Source: Streptomyces sp. NBC_00224 (GTDB lineage: Bacteria > Actinomycetota > Actinomycetes > Streptomycetales > Streptomycetaceae). From it: a stretch of DNA of 64,000 bases. Within the stretch, counting starts at the first letter, position 1. Every line of letters begins with the position of its first letter. Of this stretch, positions 33,319 through 46,699 are shown piece by piece. Below the pieces are notes generated by a model. It was not told the origin of the DNA and made no database searches. It saw only the letters and a list, made by a program, of their open reading frames with translations. The position numbers and the translations under genes are program-made. The DNA lies in NCBI RefSeq assembly GCF_041435195.1, contig NZ_CP108106.1, forward strand, positions 4,994,501-5,058,500. Reading direction: 5' to 3'.

Positions 33319-34971
33319 GTGAACTTCACGCGTTGGAGCGCCCGGCTCCCCGGTACGCAGCGCCGCGCCGCCGCACGGACCGATCGTGGCTCCGTGCCCG
33401 CCGCACGCGGTGAGTACGGCCCGGGGCCCGACACCTGGCCGGACGACGACGGGACGGAGGGCCCGGCGGCGCCCGCCCTGGAGGAGCTGTCGGTGCGTCA
33501 GCTCCTCGGCCAGCTCCCCGCCCTCGCCGCCCTGGTGTACGGCCCGGAGCACCGAGTGGCGTACGTGAACGACGCGTACGCGACGACGTTCGGCCCCCGC
33601 CCCGTGGGCGCCCCCGCCGCCAAGGCCCTGCCCGAGCTGGACGAGCTGGGCCTGCTGCCACTGATGGACCAGGTGCTGCGCAGCGGCAAGCCCCGTACGG
33701 TCAAGTCCCGCAAGGCCCAGGGCGGCGGGTCGTACACGGTCACCTGCACCCCGGTCGAGATCCCCGCGCGCGGGGAGGCGGGCGGCGGGGTGCTCGTCTT
33801 CGCCGCCGACGTCACCGACCACGCCGAGGCCGCCGAGCGGCTGCGCGCCAGCGAGCGGCGCCACCGCGAGACCGCCGTGACGCTCCAGCGCTCCCTGCTC
33901 CCGCAGGAGCTGGAGCAGCCCGACGACCTGCGGGTCGCCGTCACGTACCAGCCGGGCGGCACGGACGCGGCGGTCGGCGGCGACTGGTACGACGTGATCA
34001 CCCTGGGCGCCGGGCGCACCGCGCTGGTGATCGGGGACGTGATGGGGCGCGGGGTCCGCGCGGCCGCCGTGATGGGCCAGCTCCGCACGGCGGTGCGGGC
34101 GTACGCACGCCTGGACCTGCCCCCGCACGAGGTGCTCCAGCTCCTTGACGGCCTGGCCGCCGAGATCGACGCCAGCCAGATCGCCACCTGCGTCTACGCG
34201 GTCCACGACCCCAACGAGGGCCTGCTGGTGTACGCCTCGGCGGGCCACCTGCCCCTCCTCGTACGCCACGCGGACGGCAGTGTGCACCGCGCGGCGGACC
34301 CGACCGGGCCCCCGCTGGGCACCGGCGGCTGGCTGCACACCTCCGGCACCATCGCCCTGCCGCCCGGCGCGACCGCCGTCCTCTATACGGACGGTCTGGT
34401 CGAGCGCAGGGAAGAGGACATCGACGAGGGCGTCGCCGCCCTGGAGCGCGCGCTGTCCGGCGCGGTCGGCACCCCGCAGGTCGTCTGCGACCGGCTCATC
34501 CGCTCGCTGGGGGTGACCGCCGAGCACGACGACGACGTGGCGGTCCTGGTCCTCCAGCACCCGGCCCGCACGGGCCCGGACGCCGAGCTGTTCCACAACG
34601 CGGCGCTGGACCTGCTCGGCGGCGTGGAAGCCGCGCCACGCGCGCGTGCCTTCGCGTCCGGGGTGCTGGCCTCCTGGCGCTTCCCCGTGGAGCTGCGCGA
34701 CCTGGGCGTCCTGGCGGCGAGCGAGCTGGTCGCCAACTCCCTCCAGCACGGCACCCCGCCGATGCGGCTGCGACTGCGCCGCACCGACCGCCGGCTGATC
34801 ATCGAGGTGACGGACGGCGACGACCACCTGCCGCGCCGCCGCCGCGCCGAGCCCGGGGACGAGTCAGGACGAGGCATCTCGATCGTCGCGACGATCGCCT
34901 CGTCCTGGGGTTCGCGCCGCACACCGGGCGGCGGCAAAGCGGTGTGGTGCGAGTTCGCCCTGCCGGGCTAG
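33319..34971 (+). CDS. PAS-SpoIIE phosphatase-HATPase multidomain protein
   Basis: I choose GTG 33319 (product begins NFTRWSARLPG); the frame is open from 33259. About 550 residues. Order: a PAS domain (about 55-165, ALVYGPEHRVAYVNDAYATTF); a SpoIIE/PP2C domain (about 180-410) with SLLPQELEQPDDL, GGDWYDVI, GDVMGRG, ASAGHLPLL, LYTDGLVERRE and DDDVAVLVL; and a C-terminal RsbW-like HATPase (about 430-550) with N-box ELVANSLQHG and G-boxes near SGRGISIV. This combination can both phosphorylate and dephosphorylate anti-sigma antagonists and is expanded in Streptomyces. The PAS ligand is unknown. Confidence 0.88.
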   Translation: MNFTRWSARLPGTQRRAAARTDRGSVPAARGEYGPGPDTWPDDDGTEGPAAPALEELSVRQLLGQLPALAALVYGPEHRVAYVNDAYATTFGPRPVGAPAAKALPELDELGLLPLMDQVLRSGKPRTVKSRKAQGGGSYTVTCTPVEIPARGEAGGGVLVFAADVTDHAEAAERLRASERRHRETAVTLQRSLLPQELEQPDDLRVAVTYQPGGTDAAVGGDWYDVITLGAGRTALVIGDVMGRGVRAAAVMGQLRTAVRAYARLDLPPHEVLQLLDGLAAEIDASQIATCVYAVHDPNEGLLVYASAGHLPLLVRHADGSVHRAADPTGPPLGTGGWLHTSGTIALPPGATAVLYTDGLVERREEDIDEGVAALERALSGAVGTPQVVCDRLIRSLGVTAEHDDDVAVLVLQHPARTGPDAELFHNAALDLLGGVEAAPRARAFASGVLASWRFPVELRDLGVLAASELVANSLQHGTPPMRLRLRRTDRRLIIEVTDGDDHLPRRRRAEPGDESGRGISIVATIASSWGSRRTPGGGKAVWCEFALPG

Positions 34972-34981
34972 GAACCGGGTC

Positions 34982-36280
34982 CTAGGCGGACACCTGCTCC
35001 TGCTCGGTCTTGTGGACCGCGACCACCCGCGACGGGGTCGCGAGCATCGGCTGGTCCTGCGCGGGCGTCAGCTTCCCGCCGAGCCGCAGCGCGAGCACGG
35101 TGATGCCGAGCGAGAACAGGATGAACGTGACGATGTACGGGCCGTGCAGCGTGGCACCCATGGGCCCGCCCACGAACGGGCCGAGCGCCAGTGCCATCTG
35201 CTTGACCAGCGCGAACGCCGAGTTGTACTGGCCGACCATCGCCTCGGGCGCCAGGTCCGCGACGAGCGGCGCCACGGTCGGCGACAGCATCGCCTCACCG
35301 AGCCCGAAGAGCGCGTACGTGGAGATGAACGCGGCGGTCGCCATGGTCTGGCTGCCGTGGCCGAGGCCCGCGTACCCGGCGAAGAGCCAGGCCACGGTCC
35401 AGATGAGCCCCACGGACGCGATGACGCGGCTGCGGCGGCGGCGCTCGACGAAGCGCAGCACCAGGAACTGGGCGACCACGATGACGGCGGTGTTGGCGGC
35501 CAGGGCGATGCCCAGGGTCGACGGCTCGATCCCGGCGGCTTCGGTGCCGTACGCCGCGAGACCCGACTCGAACTGCCCGTAGCAGGCGAAGAACAGCACG
35601 AAGCCGAGGACGCAGAGCTGGAGCATGGCGCGGTGCCCGAGCACGGCCCGGAAGCCGCTGCCGCCCTTGCCGCCCTTGGGGCGGGCGTCCGCGATGACCG
35701 CGTTGCGCGGCAGCCTCACGGACAGCGCGATCGCGGCGAGGACCAGGAACATCCCGGCCTCGATGGCGAAGAGCAGGGTGAAGGACGACGGACGGCTCTC
35801 GTCGACGATCTGGCCGCCGAAGAGCCCGCCGATGCCGAGCCCGAGGTTCTGCAGGAAGAACTGCATGGCGAAGGCACGGGTACGCGAGGTCGGCGACGAG
35901 GACCACACGATCATGGTGGCGAGCGCCGGCTGCATGACCGCGGTGCCGGCGCCGAGCAGCGCGGCGGACCCGAGGACGGTCACCAGGTTGTCGGCGAGGC
36001 CCAGCGAGAGCGCGCCCACGGCGGCCGTCACGGCGGCGCCGACCAGCACGGGCAGGGGGCCGCGCCGGTCGATGACCCGGCCGGTGAAGAGCAGCGCGAC
36101 GAGCGCGGCCAGGGCGAAGACGCCGAGGACGATCCCGGCCCAGAAGGAGCCGAGCCCTCGCACCGAAGCCACGTAGATGTACAGATACGGAACGGTGAAC
36201 CCGAGTCCGAACGCGCTCAGCGCGTTCCCCGCCTGGATTCGGCGCATCGCCGCGCCCATCACCTTGGTCACACTCACCAC
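34982..36280 (-). CDS. MFS transporter (drug-efflux type)
   Basis: 432 residues with 12 predicted TM helices; GTG 36280 (36271 is an alternative). The loop after TM2, GRVIDRRGPLPVL, is the MFS A-motif, and SSPTSRTRAFAMQF and GEAMLSPTVAPLVADLAPE are typical of the antiporter group. It likely exports a small hydrophobic compound. It converges with the phosphatase gene and is divergent from a MarR-type repressor, the classical efflux-pump/regulator arrangement, so induction by the pump substrate is likely. Confidence 0.87.
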   Translation of the reverse strand: MVSVTKVMGAAMRRIQAGNALSAFGLGFTVPYLYIYVASVRGLGSFWAGIVLGVFALAALVALLFTGRVIDRRGPLPVLVGAAVTAAVGALSLGLADNLVTVLGSAALLGAGTAVMQPALATMIVWSSSPTSRTRAFAMQFFLQNLGLGIGGLFGGQIVDESRPSSFTLLFAIEAGMFLVLAAIALSVRLPRNAVIADARPKGGKGGSGFRAVLGHRAMLQLCVLGFVLFFACYGQFESGLAAYGTEAAGIEPSTLGIALAANTAVIVVAQFLVLRFVERRRRSRVIASVGLIWTVAWLFAGYAGLGHGSQTMATAAFISTYALFGLGEAMLSPTVAPLVADLAPEAMVGQYNSAFALVKQMALALGPFVGGPMGATLHGPYIVTFILFSLGITVLALRLGGKLTPAQDQPMLATPSRVVAVHKTEQEQVSA

Positions 36281-36411
36281 CTTGAGGTCTCGAAGTGGAA
36301 GTCCTCGAACCTGAAGGTCTCAGAGGCGAAGACTTCAACACTAAAGTTAGAACCTCAACAATACACACTCAAGGACTTAGATGCCAACGCGTACCGTGCG
36401 ATACTCGCCGC
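36281..36411. promoter_or_regulatory. divergent MFS-MarR control region with imperfect repeats
   Basis: A strikingly AT-richer stretch. Two related 15-bp sequences, TTGAGGTCTCGAAGT (36282-36296) and CTGAAGGTCTCAGAG (36311-36325), and the dyad ACTTCAACACTAAAGT (36332-36347) resemble tandem MarR operators. The repressor gene probably controls both directions. Confidence 0.6.
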
Positions 36412-36987
36412 ATGGCTGAGACCACCGAGCGCGGCGGGCCCACCGGCCCAGCCGGCCCCGAGGAGCCGACCCTCGACGAGCAGATCGCGGCGTACCAGCG
36501 CGAGTTCCGCGACCTCGACCCCCAGGTCGAGAAGGTCGTATCGGCCCTGGGCCGGCTGAACCGCCGGATGAACGTGGCGTACGGACGCCAGGTCGCCGCA
36601 CTCGGCATCAGCAACGCCGAGTGGGAGGTCCTGAAGACCCTCGTCCTCGCGGGCAAGCCGTACCGTCTGGGCCCGGGCGAGCTGGCCAAGCGCCTCGGCC
36701 TCACCCCCGCCGCCATGACCCACCGCATCGACCGCATGGCGGGCGAAGGCCTGGTCACGCGCGACCGGGACGAGAGCAACCGGGTGCGCGTCATCGTCGA
36801 GCTGACGGACGAGGGCCGTACGAAGTGGCTGGAGGCCATGCAGATGGCCACCGACTTCGAGGAGGACCTGCTCCAGGACCTCACCCCGGACGAGCGCGGG
36901 GCCCTCGGCGAGATGCTGATCCGTCTGCTGCGACGGGTGGAGCACGCCCAGCCGGACGCGGGCGGACGGCTCACGGACCTGGACTGA
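36412..36987 (+). CDS. MarR-family transcriptional regulator
   Basis: 191 residues from ATG 36412. A hydrophilic, helical N-terminal extension of about 45 residues precedes the winged helix: SNAEWEVLKTLVLAGKPYRL, GELAKRLGLTPAAMTHRIDRM (recognition helix) and the wing GLVTRDRDESNRVRVIVELT, then the C-terminal dimerisation helices. These repressors dissociate from dyad operators upon binding phenolic or other ligands. Divergent from the MFS pump gene with a repeat-rich gap, so pump control is inferred. The rRNA operon begins beyond it. Confidence 0.92.
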   Translation: MAETTERGGPTGPAGPEEPTLDEQIAAYQREFRDLDPQVEKVVSALGRLNRRMNVAYGRQVAALGISNAEWEVLKTLVLAGKPYRLGPGELAKRLGLTPAAMTHRIDRMAGEGLVTRDRDESNRVRVIVELTDEGRTKWLEAMQMATDFEEDLLQDLTPDERGALGEMLIRLLRRVEHAQPDAGGRLTDLD

Positions 36988-37039
36988 GGAGGTCCGGCCG
37001 GGGGTTCCATGAGGGTTCCGTCGAGAGCCCGGCCGGGGG

Positions 37040-37068
37040 TTGACACCCCTCTCCCAGGTGCGTAGTGT
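37040..37068 (+). promoter_or_regulatory. rRNA operon promoter P1
   Basis: TTGACA (37040-37045), a 17-bp spacer and TAGTGT (37063-37068) form a near-consensus vegetative sigma (HrdB-type) promoter, the best one in the window, about 620 bp before the 16S gene. Confidence 0.8.
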
Positions 37069-37243
37069 TCTCCGAGTTGTCACGGAGCCGGAACGGTTCT
37101 GCGGCAGCCGTCCGCCGCAGATTTGCGGCAACCCCATCTCAGTACGACCTCCCGATCGGGATGAATTTCGGCATGCCGAATTCCATTTCGAAGGGGGTTG
37201 GATGGATCGGCCGGCCCGATTAGGAGCCGCCCGGGAAATCCGC

Positions 37244-37419
37244 TAGAGTTTGGGACGTCGGAACGGCCGAACAGCCGGGAAGACAAACCGACTTGACCCG
37301 GGAGACCGGAAAGCAGGCCCGAAAGGATCTGATAGAGTCGGACTCGCCGGAAAGGGAAACGCGAAAGCGAAAACCTGGAAAGCGCCGAGGAAGTCGGACA
37401 CGAAAGAGTCTGATAGAGT
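37244..37419 (+). promoter_or_regulatory. additional tandem rRNA promoters (TAGAGT -10 boxes)
   Basis: TAGAGT occurs three times, at 37244-37249, 37333-37338 and 37414-37419; the last two lie in a shared TCTGATAGAGTCGGA direct repeat 81 bp apart. The matching -35 positions are not TTGACA-like, as expected for actinobacterial rrn promoters that rely on RbpA/CarD. Three to four tandem promoters is normal for Streptomyces rrn operons. Confidence 0.6.
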
Positions 37420-37479
37420 CGGAAACGAAGGAAGCGCCCGGAGGGCCCGGAAACGGGAACAAAGGAAGCGTCCGTACCT

Positions 37480-37685
37480 TGAGAACTCAACAGCGTGCCA
37501 AAAGTCAACGCCAGATTGACAACCCCGGCCCATCCACTGTGATGGGTTGGAGGTTCCTTTGAAAAGTCCTGTGCGCCCTTGTGGCGGGCAGGCAATTACA
37601 CAGCGAGGACGCTGAGGACGGTCGGTCTTATTCCGACATGACTGTCCCGCTCTTTCGTGTGTGTGGACCGGATTACCGGTAAACA
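37480..37685 (+). promoter_or_regulatory. rrn leader with antitermination-like hairpin and pre-16S processing region
   Basis: CTTGAGAACTCAAC (around 37480-37493) has a TTGAG/CTCAA hairpin, and a related TTTGAGAACTGCACAG occurs in the 16S-23S spacer (39458 onward), suggesting a shared antitermination or processing element. CCCATC/GATGGG around 37528-37545 is another small stem. Confidence 0.5.
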
Positions 37686-42612
<4,927 letters not shown>

Positions 42613-42690
42613 TCAGTTGCTCGCGTCCACTGTGTTAGTTCTGAAATAACGAACAGCCGTGTTGTTGCCCGGTTTCGTTAATTTCATAGT

Positions 42691-42809
42691 GTTTCGGTGG
42701 TCATAGCGTTAGGGAAACGCCCGGTTACATTCCGAACCCGGAAGCTAAGCCTTTCAGCGCCGATGGTACTGCAGGGGGGACCCTGTGGGAGAGTAGGACG
42801 CCGCCGAAC
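42691..42809 (+). rRNA. rrf: 5S ribosomal RNA
   Basis: About 119 nt, starting GTTTCGGTGGTCATAGCGT and ending GACGCCGCCGAAC, with terminal helix pairing. Typical actinobacterial 5S. Confidence 0.96.
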
Positions 42810-42821
42810 AATCATTGCGGG

Positions 42822-42866
42822 AAGCCCCGCACCATGATCCGCAAGGATTAATGGTGCGGGGCTTTT
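42822..42866 (+). terminator. rRNA operon terminator
   Basis: A perfect 14-bp stem, AAGCCCCGCACCAT (42822-42835) with ATGGTGCGGGGCTT (42851-42864), is followed by TT and CTG. It lies 13 bp after 5S. Confidence 0.9.
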
Positions 42867-42891
42867 CTGCGTTTCATGGCAGGATCTGGCC

Positions 42892-43446
42892 ATGGAACAC
42901 GTGATACGCCCCGTGCGGGCCGATGAATGGCGCGAGGCCAAGGAGCTCCGGATGGCCGGGCTGGCCGATCCCGCCGCCCCTGTTGCCTTCCTTGAGACCA
43001 CCGAACAGGCCAAGGGCCACCCCGACTCCTTCTGGCAGGAACGTACCGCCGGCGTCTCCAGCGGTACCGGCGGCCGCCAGTTCGTGGCCGAGGGCCCCGA
43101 CGGCACCTGGGCCGGATCCGTCGTCGTCCTGGCCGAGCAGGCCGGGAACGTGGATTTCTTCGGGCTGGACATCGAAGCCGCTCAGGGGCATGTCGTCGGC
43201 GTCTTCGTACGTCCCGAGTTCCGGGGGATCGGGCTCACCGAGAGGCTCTTCGAGAGCGCGCTGGAGTGGGCCTGGTCCTTGGAGGAGCCGCGCTTCGAAC
43301 GCGTACGGCTCTATGTGCACAGCCAGAACGCGCGGGCGGAGGGCTTCTACCGGAAGTTCGGGTTCGCGCGGACGGGGAAGACCGTTCCCGCGTCGGCCGG
43401 GGAACCGGACGGGCACGAGGTCGAGATGGAGTTCCTCCGCCCGTAG
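42892..43446 (+). CDS. GNAT-family N-acetyltransferase
   Basis: 184 residues from ATG 42892, 25 bp after the rrn terminator. GNAT fold: RPVRADEWREAKELRMAGL start, VVGVFVRPEFRGIGLTERLF (acetyl-CoA loop, R-G-I-G-L), VHSQNARAEGFYRKFGFARTG. It resembles enzymes acetylating amines such as RimI/aminoglycoside-type substrates; the exact substrate is unknown. It converges with the VirD4-like gene. Confidence 0.88.
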   Translation: MEHVIRPVRADEWREAKELRMAGLADPAAPVAFLETTEQAKGHPDSFWQERTAGVSSGTGGRQFVAEGPDGTWAGSVVVLAEQAGNVDFFGLDIEAAQGHVVGVFVRPEFRGIGLTERLFESALEWAWSLEEPRFERVRLYVHSQNARAEGFYRKFGFARTGKTVPASAGEPDGHEVEMEFLRP

Positions 43447-43490
43447 CCCCAAGCAGCCCCAAGTCGGGGCCGTTGTCCGATCGGGGCCCG

Positions 43491-45140
43491 CTACGGCGTC
43501 AGTGTCTCCGTCCAGCGGGCCCGGGCCTGTTCGGCCGAGCGGAGCAGGACCAGGGTCGGGAGGCCCAGGTCCTGGCCGGTCGACAGGAGTTCGGGCAGGC
43601 GCGGCAGCGGCGCGACCGCGGCCACGTCGTCCAGGACCAGCGTCATTGGTGGGTCGAGCCGACCGTCGGGTGACCGTTCGGCCATGCGGCGGCCGCGCTC
43701 GACCACGTCTGAGGCAAGGGCGGTCAGAAGCGGCATCGCGGCGGGGCGGGACCGCGGATCCTCGATGGCTTCACCCACCACGTAAAGCGTGCCCCCTTCC
43801 GCGGCGAATGATTCCAGTGCGAGCGAATCCGCTCGGTTCGGTGTGCAGGCCTCGCGGATGTGGATCGAGGAGAGCGCGTCGAGCGCACGGGCCGTCAGCT
43901 CCTGGGCGATCTCCCGGCGTTCGGGGTGCGCGGTCAGTGCCGACTCCAGCAGGCCCGCCGATCCGCTCATGGCCTTGGGGTGGGTGCGGAGTATGCGTAC
44001 GGCCTCGTGGGCGCCGGTGCCCTGGGCCCAGCGGTGCATCTGTTTGACGGCCTTGCCGTCCCGGCTGTCCAGCGCGGCCGCGTGCAGCCAGCACCGCAGC
44101 AGGGTCTCGGCGGTGTCGGCCATGGCGGCGTCTATACGGGCCTGCGGGCGTACGGGCGCGAGCAGCGCGGTCGCGCGCGCCGCCGCCACGTCCGCGTCCT
44201 CGCAGCCGCTCGTGGGCGACCAGTGCAGCCGTGCCGGAGTGTCGCAGAGGTGCCCCGGGTCGTACACGTGCACAGGGCCGAGCTTCGCGCGCGCGTCCTT
44301 CGTCTCCGCCCAGAGGGTGGGGTCCGAGGTGATGACGAGTGCGGCGCCCTCGGCGTCCTGGATGGCCTGCACTGCTGTGGGGCGGCGGGCGTCGGGGCCG
44401 CCGTAGACGAGCCGGGGCGGGCGGGCCGCGCGCGGTGACGGGAGCCGCCCGGCTTCCGGGCCTTCGGGCTGCCAACTCGCCATGCCGGGCGCCGGGGTGA
44501 GGCCCGCGCCGCCTGCGACCCCGTCCGTACGTACCGTACGAGTCGCGCCCGTGCCCGCGGCCGGTCCCCACGCGCGCGTGCCCGCAGCATCGGCGCCCCC
44601 GTCGGCCCCGTCGGCGGGAGCGCCAGCCGCCGGGTCTCCGTACGCCGTAGTACGTGCCCCCGCGTCCACCACCGGCGGCGGTCCGGCCTGAGACTGGTGC
44701 GTCGGCGGCGCACCACCACCCGGCCCGCCGCCCCTGTTCAGGCCCAGCACCGGGTTACCCGGCATCGCGGCCGCCGCCTTGGCTCTCGCGCGTACCGCTC
44801 GCCAGCGCGACCACGTGCCCAGGGCGAAGATGAACAGCACCAGGAGCACGAGCAGTTGGCCGATGAGCAGGCCCCAGAAGAGGCCGTAGCCGGAGAGCTG
44901 GGCGGCGGGGGTGTCCGGCCAGGCGGCCGGGAGGTCGTGCGGGGCCTGGACCAGCTGGTGCATGGCCTGCGGGGTGCGGGTGAACGTCACTGCGTCCGGC
45001 CAGGCGCCGTGGCTGAACAGGCCCGACAGGCCCGTCGCCGTCCAGACCAGGACCGTGAGGCCGAGCAGGAACGCGAGCAGCCCGATCAGCAGGGAGTCGG
45101 GGATGCCGCGCTCCTCGCCGCGGGAGCGGGACTCCGGCAT
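43491..45140 (-). CDS. VirD4/TraG-like coupling protein, apparently degenerate
   Basis: ATG 45140 with GGAGG 10 bases upstream; 549 residues. Two N-terminal TM helices (about 17-37 and 86-108) and a disordered Pro/Gly/Ala linker precede a RecA-like domain. VVYDPGHL-like HVYDPGHLCD and the Walker-B-like LVLDDVAAVAPLPRLPELLS (499 on) are typical of T4SS coupling ATPases. The Walker A site, however, reads GGPDARRPT (247-255) without the GKT/S lysine, and the protein stops about 45 residues after Walker B, where family members continue. It may be a non-hydrolysing scaffold. Last gene of the T4SS-like minus-strand operon, 110 bp after the ATPase gene. Confidence 0.75.
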   Translation of the reverse strand: MPESRSRGEERGIPDSLLIGLLAFLLGLTVLVWTATGLSGLFSHGAWPDAVTFTRTPQAMHQLVQAPHDLPAAWPDTPAAQLSGYGLFWGLLIGQLLVLLVLFIFALGTWSRWRAVRARAKAAAAMPGNPVLGLNRGGGPGGGAPPTHQSQAGPPPVVDAGARTTAYGDPAAGAPADGADGGADAAGTRAWGPAAGTGATRTVRTDGVAGGAGLTPAPGMASWQPEGPEAGRLPSPRAARPPRLVYGGPDARRPTAVQAIQDAEGAALVITSDPTLWAETKDARAKLGPVHVYDPGHLCDTPARLHWSPTSGCEDADVAAARATALLAPVRPQARIDAAMADTAETLLRCWLHAAALDSRDGKAVKQMHRWAQGTGAHEAVRILRTHPKAMSGSAGLLESALTAHPERREIAQELTARALDALSSIHIREACTPNRADSLALESFAAEGGTLYVVGEAIEDPRSRPAAMPLLTALASDVVERGRRMAERSPDGRLDPPMTLVLDDVAAVAPLPRLPELLSTGQDLGLPTLVLLRSAEQARARWTETLTP

Positions 45141-45250
45141 GTCAGGCAACCTCCGGCGTGTCGGGCCAACTTGCGCGTGTCGGGGAACTTCCGTGGTGTG
45201 GACGGCCGTTGATCCGGCAGGCCCCTTGAGGGGAGGGGCCCGCCGGACTG

Positions 45251-46675
45251 TCAGGCGACGGTCGACTCGGGGGAGGAGGTGCCGGACATTTGCTGTTCCA
45301 TCAGGGCTGCCCTGCGCTCGCTCTCCGTCTCCAGCTGGCTCTCCAGTTCATGGGCGAGTACGTCATCGGTCGCCGCCGACTCCGTCATCGCGCGGTCGGT
45401 GAAGACCAGCGGCCGTTCCCGCTCGGTGATCAGGTGTTTGACCACCTGGACATTGCCGTTGACGTCCCAGACGGCGATGCCGGGCGTGAGCGTCGGGATG
45501 ATCTCGACCGCCCAGCGCGGCAGGCCGAGCACCCCGCCCGTCGCCCTCGCCTCGTCCGTCTTCTGGGCGTAGATCGTCCTGGTCGACGCCATCTTCAGGA
45601 TCGCCGCCGCCTCCCGCGCCGCCGCCCCGTCCACCACGTCCGACAGATGGTGCACCACCGCCACGAAGGACAGACCGAGGCGCCGGCCGAACTTGAGCAG
45701 CCGCTGGAAGAGCTGCGCCACGAACGGCGAGTTGATGATGTGCCAGGCCTCCTCCACCAGGAAGATGCGCTTCTTGCGGTCGGGCCGGATCCAGGTGTGC
45801 TCCAGCCAGACGCCGACGATCGCCATCAGGATCGGCATCGCGATCGAGTTGCGGTCGATGTGCGAGAGGTCGAAGACGATCAGCGGGGCGTCCAGGTCGA
45901 TGCCGACCGAGGTCGGTCCGTCGAACATGCCCCGCAGGTCGCCGTCGACCAGCCGGTCCAGGACGAGCGCCACGTCCAGGCCCCAGGCCCGGACGTCGTC
46001 TATGTCGACGTTCATGGCGACCGCCGAGGCGGCCTCCGGGTGGCGCAGCTGCTCCACGATGTCCGTGAGGACGGGCTGCCGGTCGGTGATGGTCTCGTTG
46101 ACGTAGGCGTGCGCGACCTTCAGGGCGAAGCCCGACCGCTCGTCCAGGCCGTGCCCCATCGCCACCTCGATGATGGTGCGCAGCAGCGCCAGCTGGCCCG
46201 TCGTGGTGATCGCCGGGTCCAGTGGGTTGAGCCGGATGCCGCCGTCGAGGGCGGTCATCGGGTCGAGCCGGATGGGAGTTATCCCCAGCTCGCGCGCGAT
46301 GAGGTTCCATTCGCCGACGCCGTCCTCGCCCTGGGCGTCGAGCACGACGACCTGCCGGTCGCGGAAGCGAAGCTGGCGCAGCACATAGGTCTTCTCAAGG
46401 GCCGACTTGCCGTTGCCGGACTCGCCGAGGACCAGCCAGTGCGGTGCGGGCAGCTGCTGGCCGTACAGCTGGAAGGGGTCGTAGATGTATCCCTTGCCGC
46501 TGTAGACCTCGCGGCCGATGATCACGCCGGAGTCGCCAAGGCCGGGCGCGGCCGTCGGCAGGTAGACCGCCTGGGCCTGTCCGGTGGAGGTGCGGACGGG
46601 CAGCCGGGTCGTCTCCACCTTCCCGAAGAGGAAGGCGGTGAAGGCGTTGGTGAGTGCGGAGAGCGGATCTCGCAT
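45251..46675 (-). CDS. VirB4-type T4SS ATPase (C-terminal ATPase half)
   Basis: 474 residues from ATG 46675. Walker A GESGNGKS (84-91), Walker B KKRIFLVEEAWH (about 290-300) and a RecA-like arrangement with VVVLDAQGEDG, TRTIYAQKTDEARATG match VirB4/TraC/ConE ATPases. VirB4 proteins power assembly and substrate movement in type IV secretion and conjugation; they normally include an N-terminal domain of ~200-300 residues that is absent here and seems to reside in the next upstream gene product. In the operon, 24 bp after the SCO6880-like gene. Confidence 0.88.
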   Translation of the reverse strand: MRDPLSALTNAFTAFLFGKVETTRLPVRTSTGQAQAVYLPTAAPGLGDSGVIIGREVYSGKGYIYDPFQLYGQQLPAPHWLVLGESGNGKSALEKTYVLRQLRFRDRQVVVLDAQGEDGVGEWNLIARELGITPIRLDPMTALDGGIRLNPLDPAITTTGQLALLRTIIEVAMGHGLDERSGFALKVAHAYVNETITDRQPVLTDIVEQLRHPEAASAVAMNVDIDDVRAWGLDVALVLDRLVDGDLRGMFDGPTSVGIDLDAPLIVFDLSHIDRNSIAMPILMAIVGVWLEHTWIRPDRKKRIFLVEEAWHIINSPFVAQLFQRLLKFGRRLGLSFVAVVHHLSDVVDGAAAREAAAILKMASTRTIYAQKTDEARATGGVLGLPRWAVEIIPTLTPGIAVWDVNGNVQVVKHLITERERPLVFTDRAMTESAATDDVLAHELESQLETESERRAALMEQQMSGTSSPESTVA

Positions 46676-46699
46676 GAGCAGGCCCCAATCAGCTCTCGG

